64,000 bases of DNA. Origin: Limnohabitans sp. (GTDB lineage: Bacteria; Pseudomonadota; Gammaproteobacteria; Burkholderiales; Burkholderiaceae_C). Of this stretch, positions 1-9,296 are shown one piece after another. Each line of letters opens with the position of its first letter. Position 1 is the first letter of the stretch. Location: the NCBI RefSeq assembly GCF_017848645.1, contig NZ_JAFEIF010000002.1, positions 1 through 64,000 on the forward strand, given 5' to 3'. The position numbers and the translations under genes were made by a program. Under the pieces are notes generated by a model, which saw only the letters and a list, made by a program, of their open reading frames with translations, did not search any database and was not told the origin of the DNA.

Positions 1-677
1 AGCCTGTTGTGGCCACAGCACCCACACCCGCACCCGCCCCGGTGCAGGCCCAGGGCCAAGGCCAAGGCCAAGTGTTCTCGCCCTTGCCTGAGGGCCTGTC
101 CAGCATGGGCTGGGCCGAGCTGCAAACGGCCGTGCAAACCTGCCAGTCGTGCGGCCTGTGCGCTGCACGCCAAACGCCAGTTTTGGGCTCGGGCCAGGGC
201 ACAGCCCGCTGGATGGTGGTGGGCGATTTGCCTTCGGACACCGATGCGCAGCAGGGCCAACCCTTCACCGGGCCGGAAGGCGTGCTGCTCGACAACATGC
301 TCAAGGCCGTGGGCGTGCGCCGCCAGGGCTCATCTGGCAGCGCTGATATGCCCGAGGCCTGCCTGACCCACGCCGTCAAATGCCGCCCCCTGAACGGGCG
401 CAACCCCGAGGCCGCCGAGTTGGCGATTTGCGCGGGCTATTTGTCGCGCCAGGTCGCGCTGGCACAGCCCCGGGTGATTTTGGCCATGGGCCGTTTTGCC
501 ATCCAGACCCTGCTGGGCAGCACCGAGCCCATGGGCAAACTGCGCGGTCGTTTGCACGACTTCCAGGGCGTGCCGGTGGTGGTGACTTACCCCCCGTCGA
601 GCTTGCTGCGAACCCCGGCCGACAAGGCCAAGGCCTGGGCCGATCTGGTGTTGGCTTTGTCGGTGGCCCAAGGCTGA
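1..677 (+). CDS. Uracil-DNA glycosylase family 4-like protein, 5' end outside window
   Basis: Family 4 (Fe-S) uracil-DNA glycosylase fold, a base-excision repair enzyme of the cytosol. The frame is open to the first base with no convincing start, so the N-terminus lies upstream; what is visible opens with an Ala/Pro/Gln-rich linker. The four cysteines expected to bind the cluster are present (two in CQSC, then one each in KCRP and ICAGY), as are the ILAMGRFA strand and GKLRGR loop. Two active-site motifs are off consensus as I remember it: GDLPSDTDAQQGQPFTG has AQ where relatives carry an acidic pair, and the usual TYHPxxLLR reads TYPPSSLLR, so the active-site His is Pro. The fold assignment is firm; glycosylase activity is doubtful. 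Next gene downstream is transketolase, with no obvious functional link. Confidence 0.8.
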   Translation, partial: PVVATAPTPAPAPVQAQGQGQGQVFSPLPEGLSSMGWAELQTAVQTCQSCGLCAARQTPVLGSGQGTARWMVVGDLPSDTDAQQGQPFTGPEGVLLDNMLKAVGVRRQGSSGSADMPEACLTHAVKCRPLNGRNPEAAELAICAGYLSRQVALAQPRVILAMGRFAIQTLLGSTEPMGKLRGRLHDFQGVPVVVTYPPSSLLRTPADKAKAWADLVLALSVAQG

Positions 678-857
678 TCACGGCTCTCCCCGAGGACTGG
701 CGGGGCGGGCTTCCAATGGCGAGGCCTCTGGCATGGCGGGTGGCCTGCGCCATGCACGCTTGGGGCCGTGGCTACGGGCATCGTGCGGCGGCGGGTGCGT
801 GCCCGACAACCGCTAAAATCTCGGGTTTACCAGAATACTTCCCCGGAGCTGACCCCC

Positions 858-2888
858 ATGGCCAACACACAACACATGGCGAACGCCATCCGCGCGCTCG
901 CAATGGACGCCGTTCAACAAGCCAACTCCGGTCACCCCGGCGCCCCCATGGGCATGGCCGACATGGCCGTGGCGTTGTGGGGCGATCACCTGCAGCACAA
1001 CCCCACCAACCCGCACTGGGCCAACCGCGACCGCTTTGTGCTGTCCAACGGCCACGGCTCCATGCTGATTTATTCGGTTCTGCACCTGACCGGCTACAAG
1101 CTGCCGATTGACGAGCTGAAGAACTTCCGCACCCTGCACAGCAAAACCGCTGGTCACCCCGAAGTGGGCGTGACCCCCGGCGTCGAAACCACCACCGGCC
1201 CCCTGGGCCAAGGCATCACCAACGCCGTGGGCATGGCGCTGGCCGAAAAAATGCTGGCCGCCGAGTTCAACCAAGAAGGCCACAAGATCGTCTCTCACCA
1301 CACCTACGTGTTCCTGGGTGACGGCTGCCTGATGGAAGGCATCAGCCACGAAGCCGTGGCCTTGGCCGGTGCCTGGAAGCTGAACAAGCTGATTGCTCTC
1401 TACGACGACAACGGCATCTCCATCGACGGCCAGGTCGCCCCCTGGTTCATCGACAATACGCCCCAGCGCTTTGCCGCTTGTGGCTGGAACGTGATCGACG
1501 CCGTGGACGGCCACGACGCCGCTGCCGTGTCGGCCGCGATTGCCAGTGCCAAGCACAGCGCAGACAAACCCACCCTGATCGTCTGCAAGACCGCCATCGG
1601 CAAAGGCTCGCCCAACCGTGCTGGCACCTCCAAAGCCCACGGCGAGCCACTGGGTGCTGAAGAAATCAAGCTCACCCGCGAAGCCCTGGGCTGGACGGCC
1701 GAACCCTTCAAGATCCCCAAAGCGGTCTATGCCGACTGGGACGCCAAGGCCGCTGGCAAAGCCCGCGAAGCCGAGTGGAACACCGCTTTTGCCGCTTACA
1801 AAGCCGCCTTCCCCGCACAAGCCAAAGAGTTTGTGCGCCGTATGAAAGGCGACTTGCCCAAGAACTTCAACCAAGTGGCGTTTGACGCCGTGGTCGCTGC
1901 CCACACCAAGGGTGAGACCGTGGCCAGCCGCAAGGCCAGCCAGCTGGCGCTGGAAGCCTTCACGGCTGCCTTGCCCGAAATGCTGGGTGGCTCGGCCGAC
2001 CTCACGGGCTCCAACCTGACCAACACCAAGAGCACCCCCGCTTTCCGCGTGGACCTGGCTGGCGATGTGGTCAAAACCGAAGACGGGAAAATCGGCCGCC
2101 ACATCAACTACGGCGTGCGCGAATTCGGCATGGCCGCCATCATGAACGGCGTGGCCCTGCACGGCGGCTACATCCCCTACGGCGGCACTTTCCTGACCTT
2201 CTCAGACTATTCACGCAACGCCATCCGCATGGCCGCGCTGATGAAGCAGCGCGTGATCCACGTCTTCACCCACGACTCCATTGGCTTGGGCGAAGACGGC
2301 CCGACCCACCAGTCCATCGAGCACGCGGCCAGCCTGCGCTTGATCCCTGGCCTGGACGTGTGGCGTCCTGCCGACACGGCCGAAACCACTGTGGCCTGGG
2401 CCGTGGCCCTGCAAAACGCCAACCGCCCATCGGCCCTGCTGCTCAGCCGTCAAAACCTGGCCTATTCGCCCAAGAGCGATCTGGGCGACATCAGCCGTGG
2501 CGCGTATGTGCTGTCCGAGCCTGAGCACGTCGGCATCAAGAAGACCCACGGCGTGATCATCGCTACCGGCTCTGAAGTGCAACTGGCCCTGGCCGCGCAA
2601 AAGCTGCTGGCCGAACGCAAGATCGGTGTGCGCGTGGTCTCCATGCCCAGCACCAACGTGTTTGACCGCCAAGACACCGAATACAAGCAAAGCGTGCTGC
2701 CCAAAGGCCTGCCCCGCGTGGCGGTCGAGATGGGCTCCACCGACGGCTGGTGGAAATACGGCTGCGCCGCCGTGGTCGGCATCGACACCTACGGCGAATC
2801 GGCCCCTGCGCCTGTGCTGTTCAAACACTTCGGCTTCACCGCCGAAAACGTGGCCGACACCGTCCACGCGGCGCTGCTCAAGGCCTGA
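858..2888 (+). CDS. tkt: Transketolase
   Basis: Thiamine-diphosphate enzyme that moves two-carbon ketol units between sugar phosphates in the pentose phosphate pathway (and the Calvin cycle where present); cytosolic. 676 residues, the normal bacterial length. Family motifs are all visible: [12 protein letters not shown] near the start, the ThDP/Mg motif [12 protein letters not shown] with the downstream [23 protein letters not shown] in the pyrimidine domain, and the C-terminal ATGSEV domain. I start at the ATG before [17 protein letters not shown] because it matches family N-termini; the frame stays open upstream but that part resembles nothing. A GAPDH gene follows after about 140 bases, as in many betaproteobacteria, pairing two steps that share glyceraldehyde 3-phosphate. 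No RuBisCO or phosphoribulokinase is present in the window. Confidence 0.97.
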   Translation: MANTQHMANAIRALAMDAVQQANSGHPGAPMGMADMAVALWGDHLQHNPTNPHWANRDRFVLSNGHGSMLIYSVLHLTGYKLPIDELKNFRTLHSKTAGHPEVGVTPGVETTTGPLGQGITNAVGMALAEKMLAAEFNQEGHKIVSHHTYVFLGDGCLMEGISHEAVALAGAWKLNKLIALYDDNGISIDGQVAPWFIDNTPQRFAACGWNVIDAVDGHDAAAVSAAIASAKHSADKPTLIVCKTAIGKGSPNRAGTSKAHGEPLGAEEIKLTREALGWTAEPFKIPKAVYADWDAKAAGKAREAEWNTAFAAYKAAFPAQAKEFVRRMKGDLPKNFNQVAFDAVVAAHTKGETVASRKASQLALEAFTAALPEMLGGSADLTGSNLTNTKSTPAFRVDLAGDVVKTEDGKIGRHINYGVREFGMAAIMNGVALHGGYIPYGGTFLTFSDYSRNAIRMAALMKQRVIHVFTHDSIGLGEDGPTHQSIEHAASLRLIPGLDVWRPADTAETTVAWAVALQNANRPSALLLSRQNLAYSPKSDLGDISRGAYVLSEPEHVGIKKTHGVIIATGSEVQLALAAQKLLAERKIGVRVVSMPSTNVFDRQDTEYKQSVLPKGLPRVAVEMGSTDGWWKYGCAAVVGIDTYGESAPAPVLFKHFGFTAENVADTVHAALLKA

Positions 2889-2988
2889 TTCAGGCCCGCC
2901 GGATGAACCGCTTCAGCGCCATGGGTTGGGCCCAGCGCTGAAGTGCGTTCAGGGATCAGGCCCATGCAAGGGATTTGATTTCAAATCT

Positions 2989-3000
2989 GGTTACGTAACC
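2989..3000. promoter_or_regulatory. 12-bp perfect palindrome upstream of the first gap gene
   Basis: GGTTACGTAACC is perfectly self-complementary and ends 31 bases before the GAPDH start, followed closely by a further AGTAAC. A 10/12 match (GGTTACAAAACC) and two more GGT(T/A)AC half-sites lie upstream of the second GAPDH gene near 57.5 kb. Likely an operator for a regulator of central sugar metabolism; the regulator is not identified. Confidence 0.5.
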
Positions 3001-3031
3001 GTTTAGTAACTTTTCTCCCGAGGCTCTCACC

Positions 3032-4039
3032 ATGACCATCAAGTTGGGTATCAACGGATTCGGCCGCATTGGCCGTCTGGCACTGCGCGCCGCACTCAAA
3101 CATGGCTACGACGACATCCAGATCGTCGGCATCAACGACCCCAAGCCCGCCGACTACCTGGCCTACATGCTCAAGTACGACAGCGTGCACGGCCGCTTTG
3201 ATGGCACGGTGGACTTCACCGAAGACACACTCATCGTCAACGGCAAAAAAATCAAGCTCTCGCACGAGCGAGACGCGCACAACCTGCGCTGGGGCGAGAT
3301 GGGCGTGCACACCGTGCTGGAATGCACAGGCCACTACCTGACCGAGCCCACCAGTCAAATGCACATCGTGGCGGGTGCCAAAAAGGTTGTGATCTCTGCC
3401 CCGTCCAAAGACAGCATCCCGATGTTCGTTTATGGCGTGAACCACAAGAAGTACGCGGGCGAAGCCATCATCTCCAACGCCTCATGCACCACCAACTGCC
3501 TGGCCCCCGTGGTCAAGGTGCTCAATGACAAATGGGGCATCAAGCGCGGCCTGATGACCACGGTGCACGCCGCCACCGCCAGCCAAATGACGGTGGACGG
3601 CTCATCCCGCAAAGACTGGCGCGGCGGCCGTGGCATCCTGGAAAACATCATCCCCAGCAGCACGGGCGCAGCCAAGGCCGTGGGCGTGGTGATCCCCGAG
3701 ATCAAGGGCAAGATCACCGGCATGGCCTTCCGCGTGCCGACCTCTGACGTGTCGGTGATTGACCTCACGGTGGAGTTGAACAGCGACGCCAGCTACGCCG
3801 AAATCTGCGCCGAAATGAAAGCGCAAAGCGAAGGCGCCCTCAAAGGTGTGCTGGGTTACACCGACGAAAAAGTCGTCTCCACCGATTTCCGTGGCGAGCC
3901 TTGCGCCAGCGTGTTCGACGCGACCGCGGGCATTGCGCTCGACAAGAGCTTCGTCAAGATCGTGGCCTGGTACGACAACGAGTGGGGTTATGCCAAGCAG
4001 TGCCTGGAGATGGTGCGGGTGGTGGCCAAGAAGAAGTGA
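3032..4039 (+). CDS. gap: Glyceraldehyde-3-phosphate dehydrogenase, type I (paralogue 1)
   Basis: Oxidative phosphorylation of glyceraldehyde 3-phosphate to 1,3-bisphosphoglycerate, or the reverse, in the cytosol. 335 residues, full length: Rossmann start INGFGRIGR, catalytic NASCTTNC, substrate-phosphate loop [10 protein letters not shown], and the C-terminal WYDNEWGYA. The S-loop reads [12 protein letters not shown], whereas the second GAPDH of this window (57.6-58.6 kb) has the common [13 protein letters not shown] Pro-to-Ser change in this loop is one of the differences seen in chloroplast enzymes that accept NADP, so cofactor preference could differ between the two; this is inference. 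Strong start with the Rossmann motif immediately after. It lies behind transketolase and ends at a long inverted repeat. Confidence 0.96.
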   Translation: MTIKLGINGFGRIGRLALRAALKHGYDDIQIVGINDPKPADYLAYMLKYDSVHGRFDGTVDFTEDTLIVNGKKIKLSHERDAHNLRWGEMGVHTVLECTGHYLTEPTSQMHIVAGAKKVVISAPSKDSIPMFVYGVNHKKYAGEAIISNASCTTNCLAPVVKVLNDKWGIKRGLMTTVHAATASQMTVDGSSRKDWRGGRGILENIIPSSTGAAKAVGVVIPEIKGKITGMAFRVPTSDVSVIDLTVELNSDASYAEICAEMKAQSEGALKGVLGYTDEKVVSTDFRGEPCASVFDATAGIALDKSFVKIVAWYDNEWGYAKQCLEMVRVVAKKK

Positions 4040-4051
4040 TCTGAACGGGCA

Positions 4052-4131
4052 GGCAGCGCCAGGGCTCCCCGCAGGGGCTCAGAGGCGCTTCGCTTTGCCA
4101 CATCGCCCCTGCGGGGAGCCCTGGCGCTGCC
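4052..4131. repeat. Perfect 27-bp inverted repeat between convergent genes
   Basis: The arms at 4052-4078 and 4105-4131 are exact reverse complements (left arm begins GGCAGCGCCAGGG) with a 26-base loop. It fills the gap between the convergent gap and GMC dehydrogenase genes, so a bidirectional terminator or an intergenic palindromic (REP/MITE-like) element are both possible. There is no run of T directly after either arm, and 27 paired bases is longer than a typical intrinsic terminator. Confidence 0.75.
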
Positions 4132-4166
4132 ATGGGGCATCGCTCAAATCGCCTGCGGGCGCTTTT

Positions 4167-5762
4167 TCATGCCTGGGTGGCTTGCCGAATCATGTCGGCG
4201 GCCTTCTCCGCCAGCATGATCGTTGGCGCATTGGTGTTGCCGCTCACAATGCGCGGCATGACGGACGCGTCCACCACGCGCAGGCCCGGCACGCCGTGCA
4301 CGCGCAGTTGCGCATCCACCACCGCCATGTTGTCCTGCCCCATGCGGCAGGTGCCCACGGGGTGGTAGACCGTGTCGGCGTGTTGGCGAATCCAGTGGTC
4401 GAGATGTTCGTCGGTGCGGGCATCGGCCGAAGCTGCCCACTCCTTGCCATGCGCGGCCAAAGCGGGCTGGGCCAGAATGTTTTGAGCTTGACGAACGCCG
4501 TCGCGCAAGCGCTGCAGGTCGCGCGGGTCGCTCAAAAACTGCGGGTCAATCAGCGGTGCGCTGTTCGGGTTGCGGTCGGTCAATTGCACACGACCTCGGC
4601 TGTCGGGTTGCAACAAACACACATGCAAAGAGTAGCCGTGCCCCAGCGTGAGTTGGCGGCCATGGTCCACGAGTTTGGCCACCACAAAGTGCAGCTGAAT
4701 GTCCGGGTGCGCCTCACTGGGCCGGCTTTTGTAAAACGCGCCGCCTTCGGCGAAGTTGGTGGTCAGGCGTCCCTTTCGGTGTTGACGCCAATCCCACAGG
4801 GCCTGCAAGGTGTGCCAAGCGCCTTTGGGGGACACACCGATCAAATCGGTCTGGCCCGGCGCATCGGCCACGAGCACCACGTCGGGGTGGTCGTGCAGGT
4901 TCTCGCCCACGCCGGGCAAGTTGTGCAGCACCTCAATGCCCAGGCTTTGCAAATGCGCAGCAGGCCCAATGCCTGAACGCATGAGGATGGCGGGCGATTG
5001 AAAAGCGCCTGCGCTCACAATGATTTCGCGCCGGGCGGTCACGGTGCGTGCTTGACGGCCCTGCAAGGCATGCACCTGTCTCGCCATGCCATCCACCAGG
5101 CCAATGCGGTCCACCGTCACGCCCGTCATCACATGCAAATTGGATCGACCCCGATTCGGCGTGAGGTAAGCCTTGGCCGCGCTGAAGCGCTCGCCAGCTT
5201 TCTGCGTGACTTGGTACAGGCCAACGCCTTCTTGCGATGGGCCGTTGAAGTCGGTGGTGTGGGGCAGGCCCGCTTGCACGCCCGCCTCGACGAAGCGCTG
5301 TGAAAACACGTTGGGGCTTTGCAGGTCGGCCACGTTCAAGGGGCCGTGTTGGCCATGCCACTCGTTGTGGATGCGCTCGTTGTGCTCGGCCTTCAGAAAG
5401 TAGGGCAAGACCTCGGCCCAAGACCAACCCGCGCAACCCATGTCGGCCCAGGTGTCGTAAACCACGGCTTGGCCACGGATGTAGGCCATCGCATTGGTCG
5501 AGCTGGAGCCGCCCAGCGTGCGCCCGCGCGGCTGAAAACCGATGCGGCCGTTCAAGCCGGGTTGCGGCACGGTGTTCAGGCCTTGCGACACCAGGTCCAC
5601 GCGGGCCATGAGCGCGATGCCTGCGGGGCAGTGGATCAGCGCGCTGGTGTCTGGCGGCCCGGCCTCCAGCAGGGCTACCTGCACGCTGGGGTCTTCGCTC
5701 AAGCGGCCAGCCAACACACAACCGGCCGAGCCACCGCCCACGATCACGTAATCAAATTCCAT
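4167..5762 (-). CDS. GMC-family FAD alcohol/choline dehydrogenase (AlkJ/BetA-like)
   Basis: FAD-dependent glucose-methanol-choline oxidoreductase of 531 residues that should oxidise an alcohol to an aldehyde, probably passing electrons to the respiratory chain. The N-terminal dinucleotide fold [19 protein letters not shown], the GMC signature [15 protein letters not shown] and the C-terminal active-site segment [10 protein letters not shown] with the final [17 protein letters not shown] are all intact. No signal peptide. It is divergent from an alkane hydroxylase gene with only about 150 bases between starts; since AlkJ, the alkanol dehydrogenase of alkane degraders, belongs to this family, oxidation of the alcohol made by AlkB is a reasonable job. 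Choline or another primary alcohol cannot be excluded from sequence. A second member lies at 34.7-36.3 kb. Confidence 0.88.
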   Translation of the reverse strand: MEFDYVIVGGGSAGCVLAGRLSEDPSVQVALLEAGPPDTSALIHCPAGIALMARVDLVSQGLNTVPQPGLNGRIGFQPRGRTLGGSSSTNAMAYIRGQAVVYDTWADMGCAGWSWAEVLPYFLKAEHNERIHNEWHGQHGPLNVADLQSPNVFSQRFVEAGVQAGLPHTTDFNGPSQEGVGLYQVTQKAGERFSAAKAYLTPNRGRSNLHVMTGVTVDRIGLVDGMARQVHALQGRQARTVTARREIIVSAGAFQSPAILMRSGIGPAAHLQSLGIEVLHNLPGVGENLHDHPDVVLVADAPGQTDLIGVSPKGAWHTLQALWDWRQHRKGRLTTNFAEGGAFYKSRPSEAHPDIQLHFVVAKLVDHGRQLTLGHGYSLHVCLLQPDSRGRVQLTDRNPNSAPLIDPQFLSDPRDLQRLRDGVRQAQNILAQPALAAHGKEWAASADARTDEHLDHWIRQHADTVYHPVGTCRMGQDNMAVVDAQLRVHGVPGLRVVDASVMPRIVSGNTNAPTIMLAEKAADMIRQATQA

Positions 5763-5913
5763 GCATGCCCCGAAAAAAGCTGAGTGCTGCCAATATAAGG
5801 GTTAGGACGGTGTGCGCCCAAGGCGCCTGTCATTCAGAATGGCCCAAGAGGAGAGCGGGCATGGGGCATGGCTTCGGTGCGGGGTCAGTTGGGCGTTGTT
5901 TGCAGGTGCGCAG

Positions 5914-7065
5914 ATGAGCACGCCTGCGCTCGCGCACGAACAACCTTGGCAAGACAAGCGCTGGTGGTGGCTGCTCAGCCCCGCCATACCATTGATCTTC
6001 ACGGCCTCGATGCTGGCTGCCGTTGGCACAGGTGTGTGGTGGTGCATGTTGCTGGCCCCGCTCATCATCCATGTCTTGTTGCCCCTGCTCGACCGGGTGT
6101 TTGGCGAAGACTTCAGCAACCCGCCCGAATCGGCGGTGGCGCAACTCGACGGGGACGTGTTTTACCGCGCCTTGGTGTGGGCCTATGTGCCCCTGCAATG
6201 GATGGGCACGGTCTTGGGGGCTTGGATGGCGGTCACGCAGCCGATGCCCTGGATGGGCTATGCCGCTTTGGTGTTCACGGTGGACGCCATCAACGGCGTG
6301 GGCATCGGCACCGCGCATGAGCTGGGCCACAAAAAGGAAAGCCTGGACCGGTGGTTGTCCAAGATCGCTTTGGCGCCCAGTGCGTATGGGCACTTTTTTG
6401 TCGAGCACAACCGCGGCCACCACAAATGCGTGGCCACACCCGAAGACCCGGCCAGCGCCCGCTTGGGCGAAAGTTTCTGGGCCTTTTTGCCGCGCTCGGT
6501 TGCGGGAAGCTGGCAATCGGCTTGGGCGCTGGAGCAAGAGCGCTTGAACAAACAAGGCCTGAACGTGTGGCACCCGCAAAACCACAACCTCCAGGCCTGG
6601 GCCCTGACGCTGCTCTTGTTTGGCGCGCTGGTGGCGTGGCAGGGCTGGGTGGTGCTGCCTTTTTTGCTGCTGCAGGCCGTGTACGCGGCCTCGATGCTGG
6701 AGGTGGTGAACTACGTGGAGCACTACGGTTTGCTGAGGCAAAAAGACGCCAGCGGCCGCTACGTGCGCTGCGAGCCCGAGCATTCTTGGAACAGCAACCA
6801 CCTGGTGGGCAACCTCTTGCTCTACCAGCTGCAAAGGCATTCCGACCACCACGCCCACCCCAGCCGGCGCTACCAAGCCTTGCGGCATTTCGAGTCCGCG
6901 CCGCAATTGCCGGCGGGCTACGCCACCATGATCACGGTGGCGTATTGGCCGCGCCTGTGGTTCGCGTGGATGGACCCCCGCGTGATGGCGCACTACGGTG
7001 GGGATTTAGATCGGGCCAATGTGCAGGCACCGGCCCGTCACAGGCTGATGCGCCACGGGTCCTGA
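5914..7065 (+). CDS. alkB: Alkane 1-monooxygenase (AlkB-type di-iron membrane hydroxylase)
   Basis: Integral-membrane non-haem di-iron hydroxylase that converts a medium-chain alkane (or similar terminal methyl group) to the primary alcohol using O2 and rubredoxin electrons. The histidine boxes of the AlkB group are all present: HELGHK at residues 135-140, EHNRGHH at 164-170, NYVEHYGL at 266-273 and LQRHSDHHAHP around 306-316. Hydrophobic segments before and between them fit a six-helix membrane protein. I start at the ATG ahead of STPALAHEQPWQ, which gives 383 residues, close to family length, and has AGGTG upstream; an in-frame GTG 102 bases earlier would add an unlikely extension. No rubredoxin is fused or encoded nearby, so it must come from elsewhere. 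Ends 28 bases from hutG, which converges on it. Confidence 0.92.
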   Translation: MSTPALAHEQPWQDKRWWWLLSPAIPLIFTASMLAAVGTGVWWCMLLAPLIIHVLLPLLDRVFGEDFSNPPESAVAQLDGDVFYRALVWAYVPLQWMGTVLGAWMAVTQPMPWMGYAALVFTVDAINGVGIGTAHELGHKKESLDRWLSKIALAPSAYGHFFVEHNRGHHKCVATPEDPASARLGESFWAFLPRSVAGSWQSAWALEQERLNKQGLNVWHPQNHNLQAWALTLLLFGALVAWQGWVVLPFLLLQAVYAASMLEVVNYVEHYGLLRQKDASGRYVRCEPEHSWNSNHLVGNLLLYQLQRHSDHHAHPSRRYQALRHFESAPQLPAGYATMITVAYWPRLWFAWMDPRVMAHYGGDLDRANVQAPARHRLMRHGS

Positions 7066-7092
7066 ACCCATGGCCCGTGTGTGGGCTCGGCC

Positions 7093-7905
7093 TCATGTCT
7101 CCACAAACGCCAACACCGCCTCCAGCATGCGCCTTACATGCGGCTGCACGCCCGCTGCCATCTCGGGCAGGTAATCAAACGGCCAGCTTTCCTGCATGTA
7201 GCTGCATTGCGTCATTTCCAGCTGTACCGCGTGCACGCCTTGCGCCGGGTTGCCGTATTGGCGGGTGATGTGCCCGCCCTTGAAGCGGCCATTGAGGACC
7301 GCTGTGTAGCCGGTGGCTTGCTTGCCAATGGCCAGCAGTTGCTCGGCCAGCACAGGGCTGCAGCTGGCCCCGTTGGCTGTGCCCAGGTTCAGGTCGGGCA
7401 GGGCCCCTTCAAAAAAGCGAGGCAACACCGAGCGTATGGAATGTGCATCCCACAGCGCCGCCACACCGTGCGCGGCTTTCATGCGGGCCAGCTCTTGCGC
7501 CAGTTGTGCGTGGTAAGGCTGCCAAATGGCTTCGCGTCGCGCGGCAATCTCGGCCTCACTCGGTGCATCGGCCGGGTCGCGGTACAGCGGCTGGTCATCG
7601 AACAAGTCAACCGGGCACAAGCCCGTGACGCTTTGCCCGGGGTACAGGCTTGCGCCGTCTGGCGGGCGGTTCAGATCGATCACAAAACGCGAATGCGTGG
7701 CCACCAGCACCGAGGCACCGAGCGCATCGGCAAAGTCGTACAAGCGCTCCAGGTGCCAGTCGGTGTCGGGAACGCGCTGGCCTTCGTCGGTGAACCGCGC
7801 GGCCAATTCAGGCGGCACATGCGTGCCCACATGCGGCATCGAGATAAGCAAAGGGCGTGTGCCTTGGCGAAAGCAGAAGGGGGGCTCGTTGGTCTGGAAA
7901 GTCAT
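7093..7905 (-). CDS. hutG: N-formylglutamate deformylase
   Basis: Last step of the five-enzyme histidine route: N-formyl-L-glutamate plus water gives glutamate and formate. 270 residues of the N-formylglutamate amidohydrolase family, with the metal and substrate motifs SMPHVGTHVP, DTDWHLERLYDF, RFVIDLNRPPDG, LWDAHSIRS and NGRFKGGHITRQYG. The start chosen ([10 protein letters not shown]) overlaps the hutF stop as ATGA, so the two are translationally coupled; the longer upstream frame is simply the hutF tail in another frame. It is the promoter-distal gene of the liv-hut run. Presence of both hutF and hutG marks the deiminase/deformylase variant rather than the one-step formimidase variant. Confidence 0.95.
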   Translation of the reverse strand: MTFQTNEPPFCFRQGTRPLLISMPHVGTHVPPELAARFTDEGQRVPDTDWHLERLYDFADALGASVLVATHSRFVIDLNRPPDGASLYPGQSVTGLCPVDLFDDQPLYRDPADAPSEAEIAARREAIWQPYHAQLAQELARMKAAHGVAALWDAHSIRSVLPRFFEGALPDLNLGTANGASCSPVLAEQLLAIGKQATGYTAVLNGRFKGGHITRQYGNPAQGVHAVQLEMTQCSYMQESWPFDYLPEMAAGVQPHVRRMLEAVLAFVET

Positions 7906-9296
7906 GGTGTGTTCTTCAGCAATTGTTGACGTGCGGTGACTAAGCCATTCAAGGCCGTGTCGTGCAAAACGTGGCGGCCCGATTGAACCTGTACACGACC
8001 TGCCACCCACACCTGCTGCAAGGTCGATTGGCGGTGGCTGGCAAACACATGCGCCGACAACATGGCATCGGGCGTGGGCAGATCGCGCAGCAGTGGGTGT
8101 TGTGCGTCCAGCACCACCATGTCAGCCTGCTGACCCACAGCCAAGCCGGCCACCGAGCGCGCACTCGCCTGCGCGCCACCTGCCACAGCCGACAGTGTCA
8201 TGGATGTAGCGACCGAGGGCTGCGCCACACTGGCCAGCACATTGCGCTGGCGTGTCGCTAGGCGTTGGCTGTATTCAAGCTGCATCAACTCTTCGGCGGC
8301 ATTGACACAAGCATGGCTGTCCGACCCCACCCCCCAGCGCCCACCGGCTTGCAGCCAGGTGGGGGCATCAAAAATGCCATCGCCCAGATTCGCCTCGGTG
8401 CTGGGGCACAGGCCCGCCACTGCGCCGGTGCGGGCGGCGCGAGCACTTTCTTCAGCGCTCATGTGGGTGGCATGCACCAGGCACCAGCGGGCATCCACCG
8501 GGGCGTGGTCCAGCAGCCACTGCACCGGGCGCTGTCCACTCCATGCCAGGCAGGCATCGACCTCGGCAGTCTGCTCGGCAATGTGGATGTGCAACGGGGC
8601 CGTGGCATCCATGGCATGCAAACCGGCCAGGGCTTCGCGCAAGCTGTCTGGCGGCACAGCGCGCAAAGAATGGGGTGCCAAGCCCAAGCGTGCGCCCTGT
8701 GCTTCGCACAAGGGTTTGAGCTTTTGCAGCAAGGCCAGCATGTTGTCGGTCGAGCGGATGAAGCGCCGCTGACCCTCGCTGGGCGGGGCAGCGCCAAAGC
8801 CACTGGTCTGGTAAAGCACGGGCAACAAAGTCAGGCCCATGCCTGCGCGGGCAGCGGCTCGCAGCAGGCACATCGACAAGGCGGCGTCATCGGCATAGGG
8901 GCGTCCATCGTGATCGTGGTGCACATAATGAAATTCACACACGCTGGTGTAGCCAGCCTCTAGCATCTCGACATAGAGCCCTGTTGCGATGGCCTCCAGT
9001 TGTTCGGGCGTGATGGCCGCTGCGAAGCGGTACATCAGACTGCGCCAACTCCAAAAACTGTCTTGCGCAGCACCCCGGTATTCGGTCAGGCCACCAAACG
9101 CCCTTTGAAACGCATGCGAGTGCAAATTGGGCATGCCCGGCAACAAAGGGCCAGCGGCGCGGGGGGTCGCTTCCGGACAGACGGCCTGCGCCTTCACTGC
9201 CGTTATCACGCCCTGGTTGTTCCAAGACAAAAGCACATCACACGCCCAGCCCGAGGGCAACAAAGCATGTTCGGCAAACAGACTCTGTTCGTTCAT
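7902..9296 (-). CDS. hutF: Formimidoylglutamate deiminase
   Basis: Amidohydrolase-superfamily enzyme that deaminates N-formimino-L-glutamate to N-formyl-L-glutamate and ammonia, feeding HutG. 464 residues. Metal-site motifs are in the expected order: [29 protein letters not shown] and [13 protein letters not shown]. Starts with [13 protein letters not shown], overlapping the hutI stop by 4 bases, and ends overlapping hutG by 4 bases, so hutI-hutF-hutG form a tightly coupled block. Family alternatives such as atrazine chlorohydrolase/guanine deaminase homologues share the motifs, but the position between hutI and hutG settles the assignment. Confidence 0.95.
   Translation of the reverse strand: MNEQSLFAEHALLPSGWACDVLLSWNNQGVITAVKAQAVCPEATPRAAGPLLPGMPNLHSHAFQRAFGGLTEYRGAAQDSFWSWRSLMYRFAAAITPEQLEAIATGLYVEMLEAGYTSVCEFHYVHHDHDGRPYADDAALSMCLLRAAARAGMGLTLLPVLYQTSGFGAAPPSEGQRRFIRSTDNMLALLQKLKPLCEAQGARLGLAPHSLRAVPPDSLREALAGLHAMDATAPLHIHIAEQTAEVDACLAWSGQRPVQWLLDHAPVDARWCLVHATHMSAEESARAARTGAVAGLCPSTEANLGDGIFDAPTWLQAGGRWGVGSDSHACVNAAEELMQLEYSQRLATRQRNVLASVAQPSVATSMTLSAVAGGAQASARSVAGLAVGQQADMVVLDAQHPLLRDLPTPDAMLSAHVFASHRQSTLQQVWVAGRVQVQSGRHVLHDTALNGLVTARQQLLKNTP

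Noticed and set aside
858-4039. Calvin-cycle operon
   Set aside because: Transketolase and GAPDH occur together, but no RuBisCO, phosphoribulokinase, cbbR or other cycle enzyme is present; the pair also serves the pentose phosphate pathway and glycolysis.
5812-5913. Longer AlkB from an upstream GTG
   Set aside because: The extra 34 residues are Arg/Gly-rich, match no AlkB N-terminus and would crowd the divergent promoter; the ATG at 5914 has a better ribosome site.
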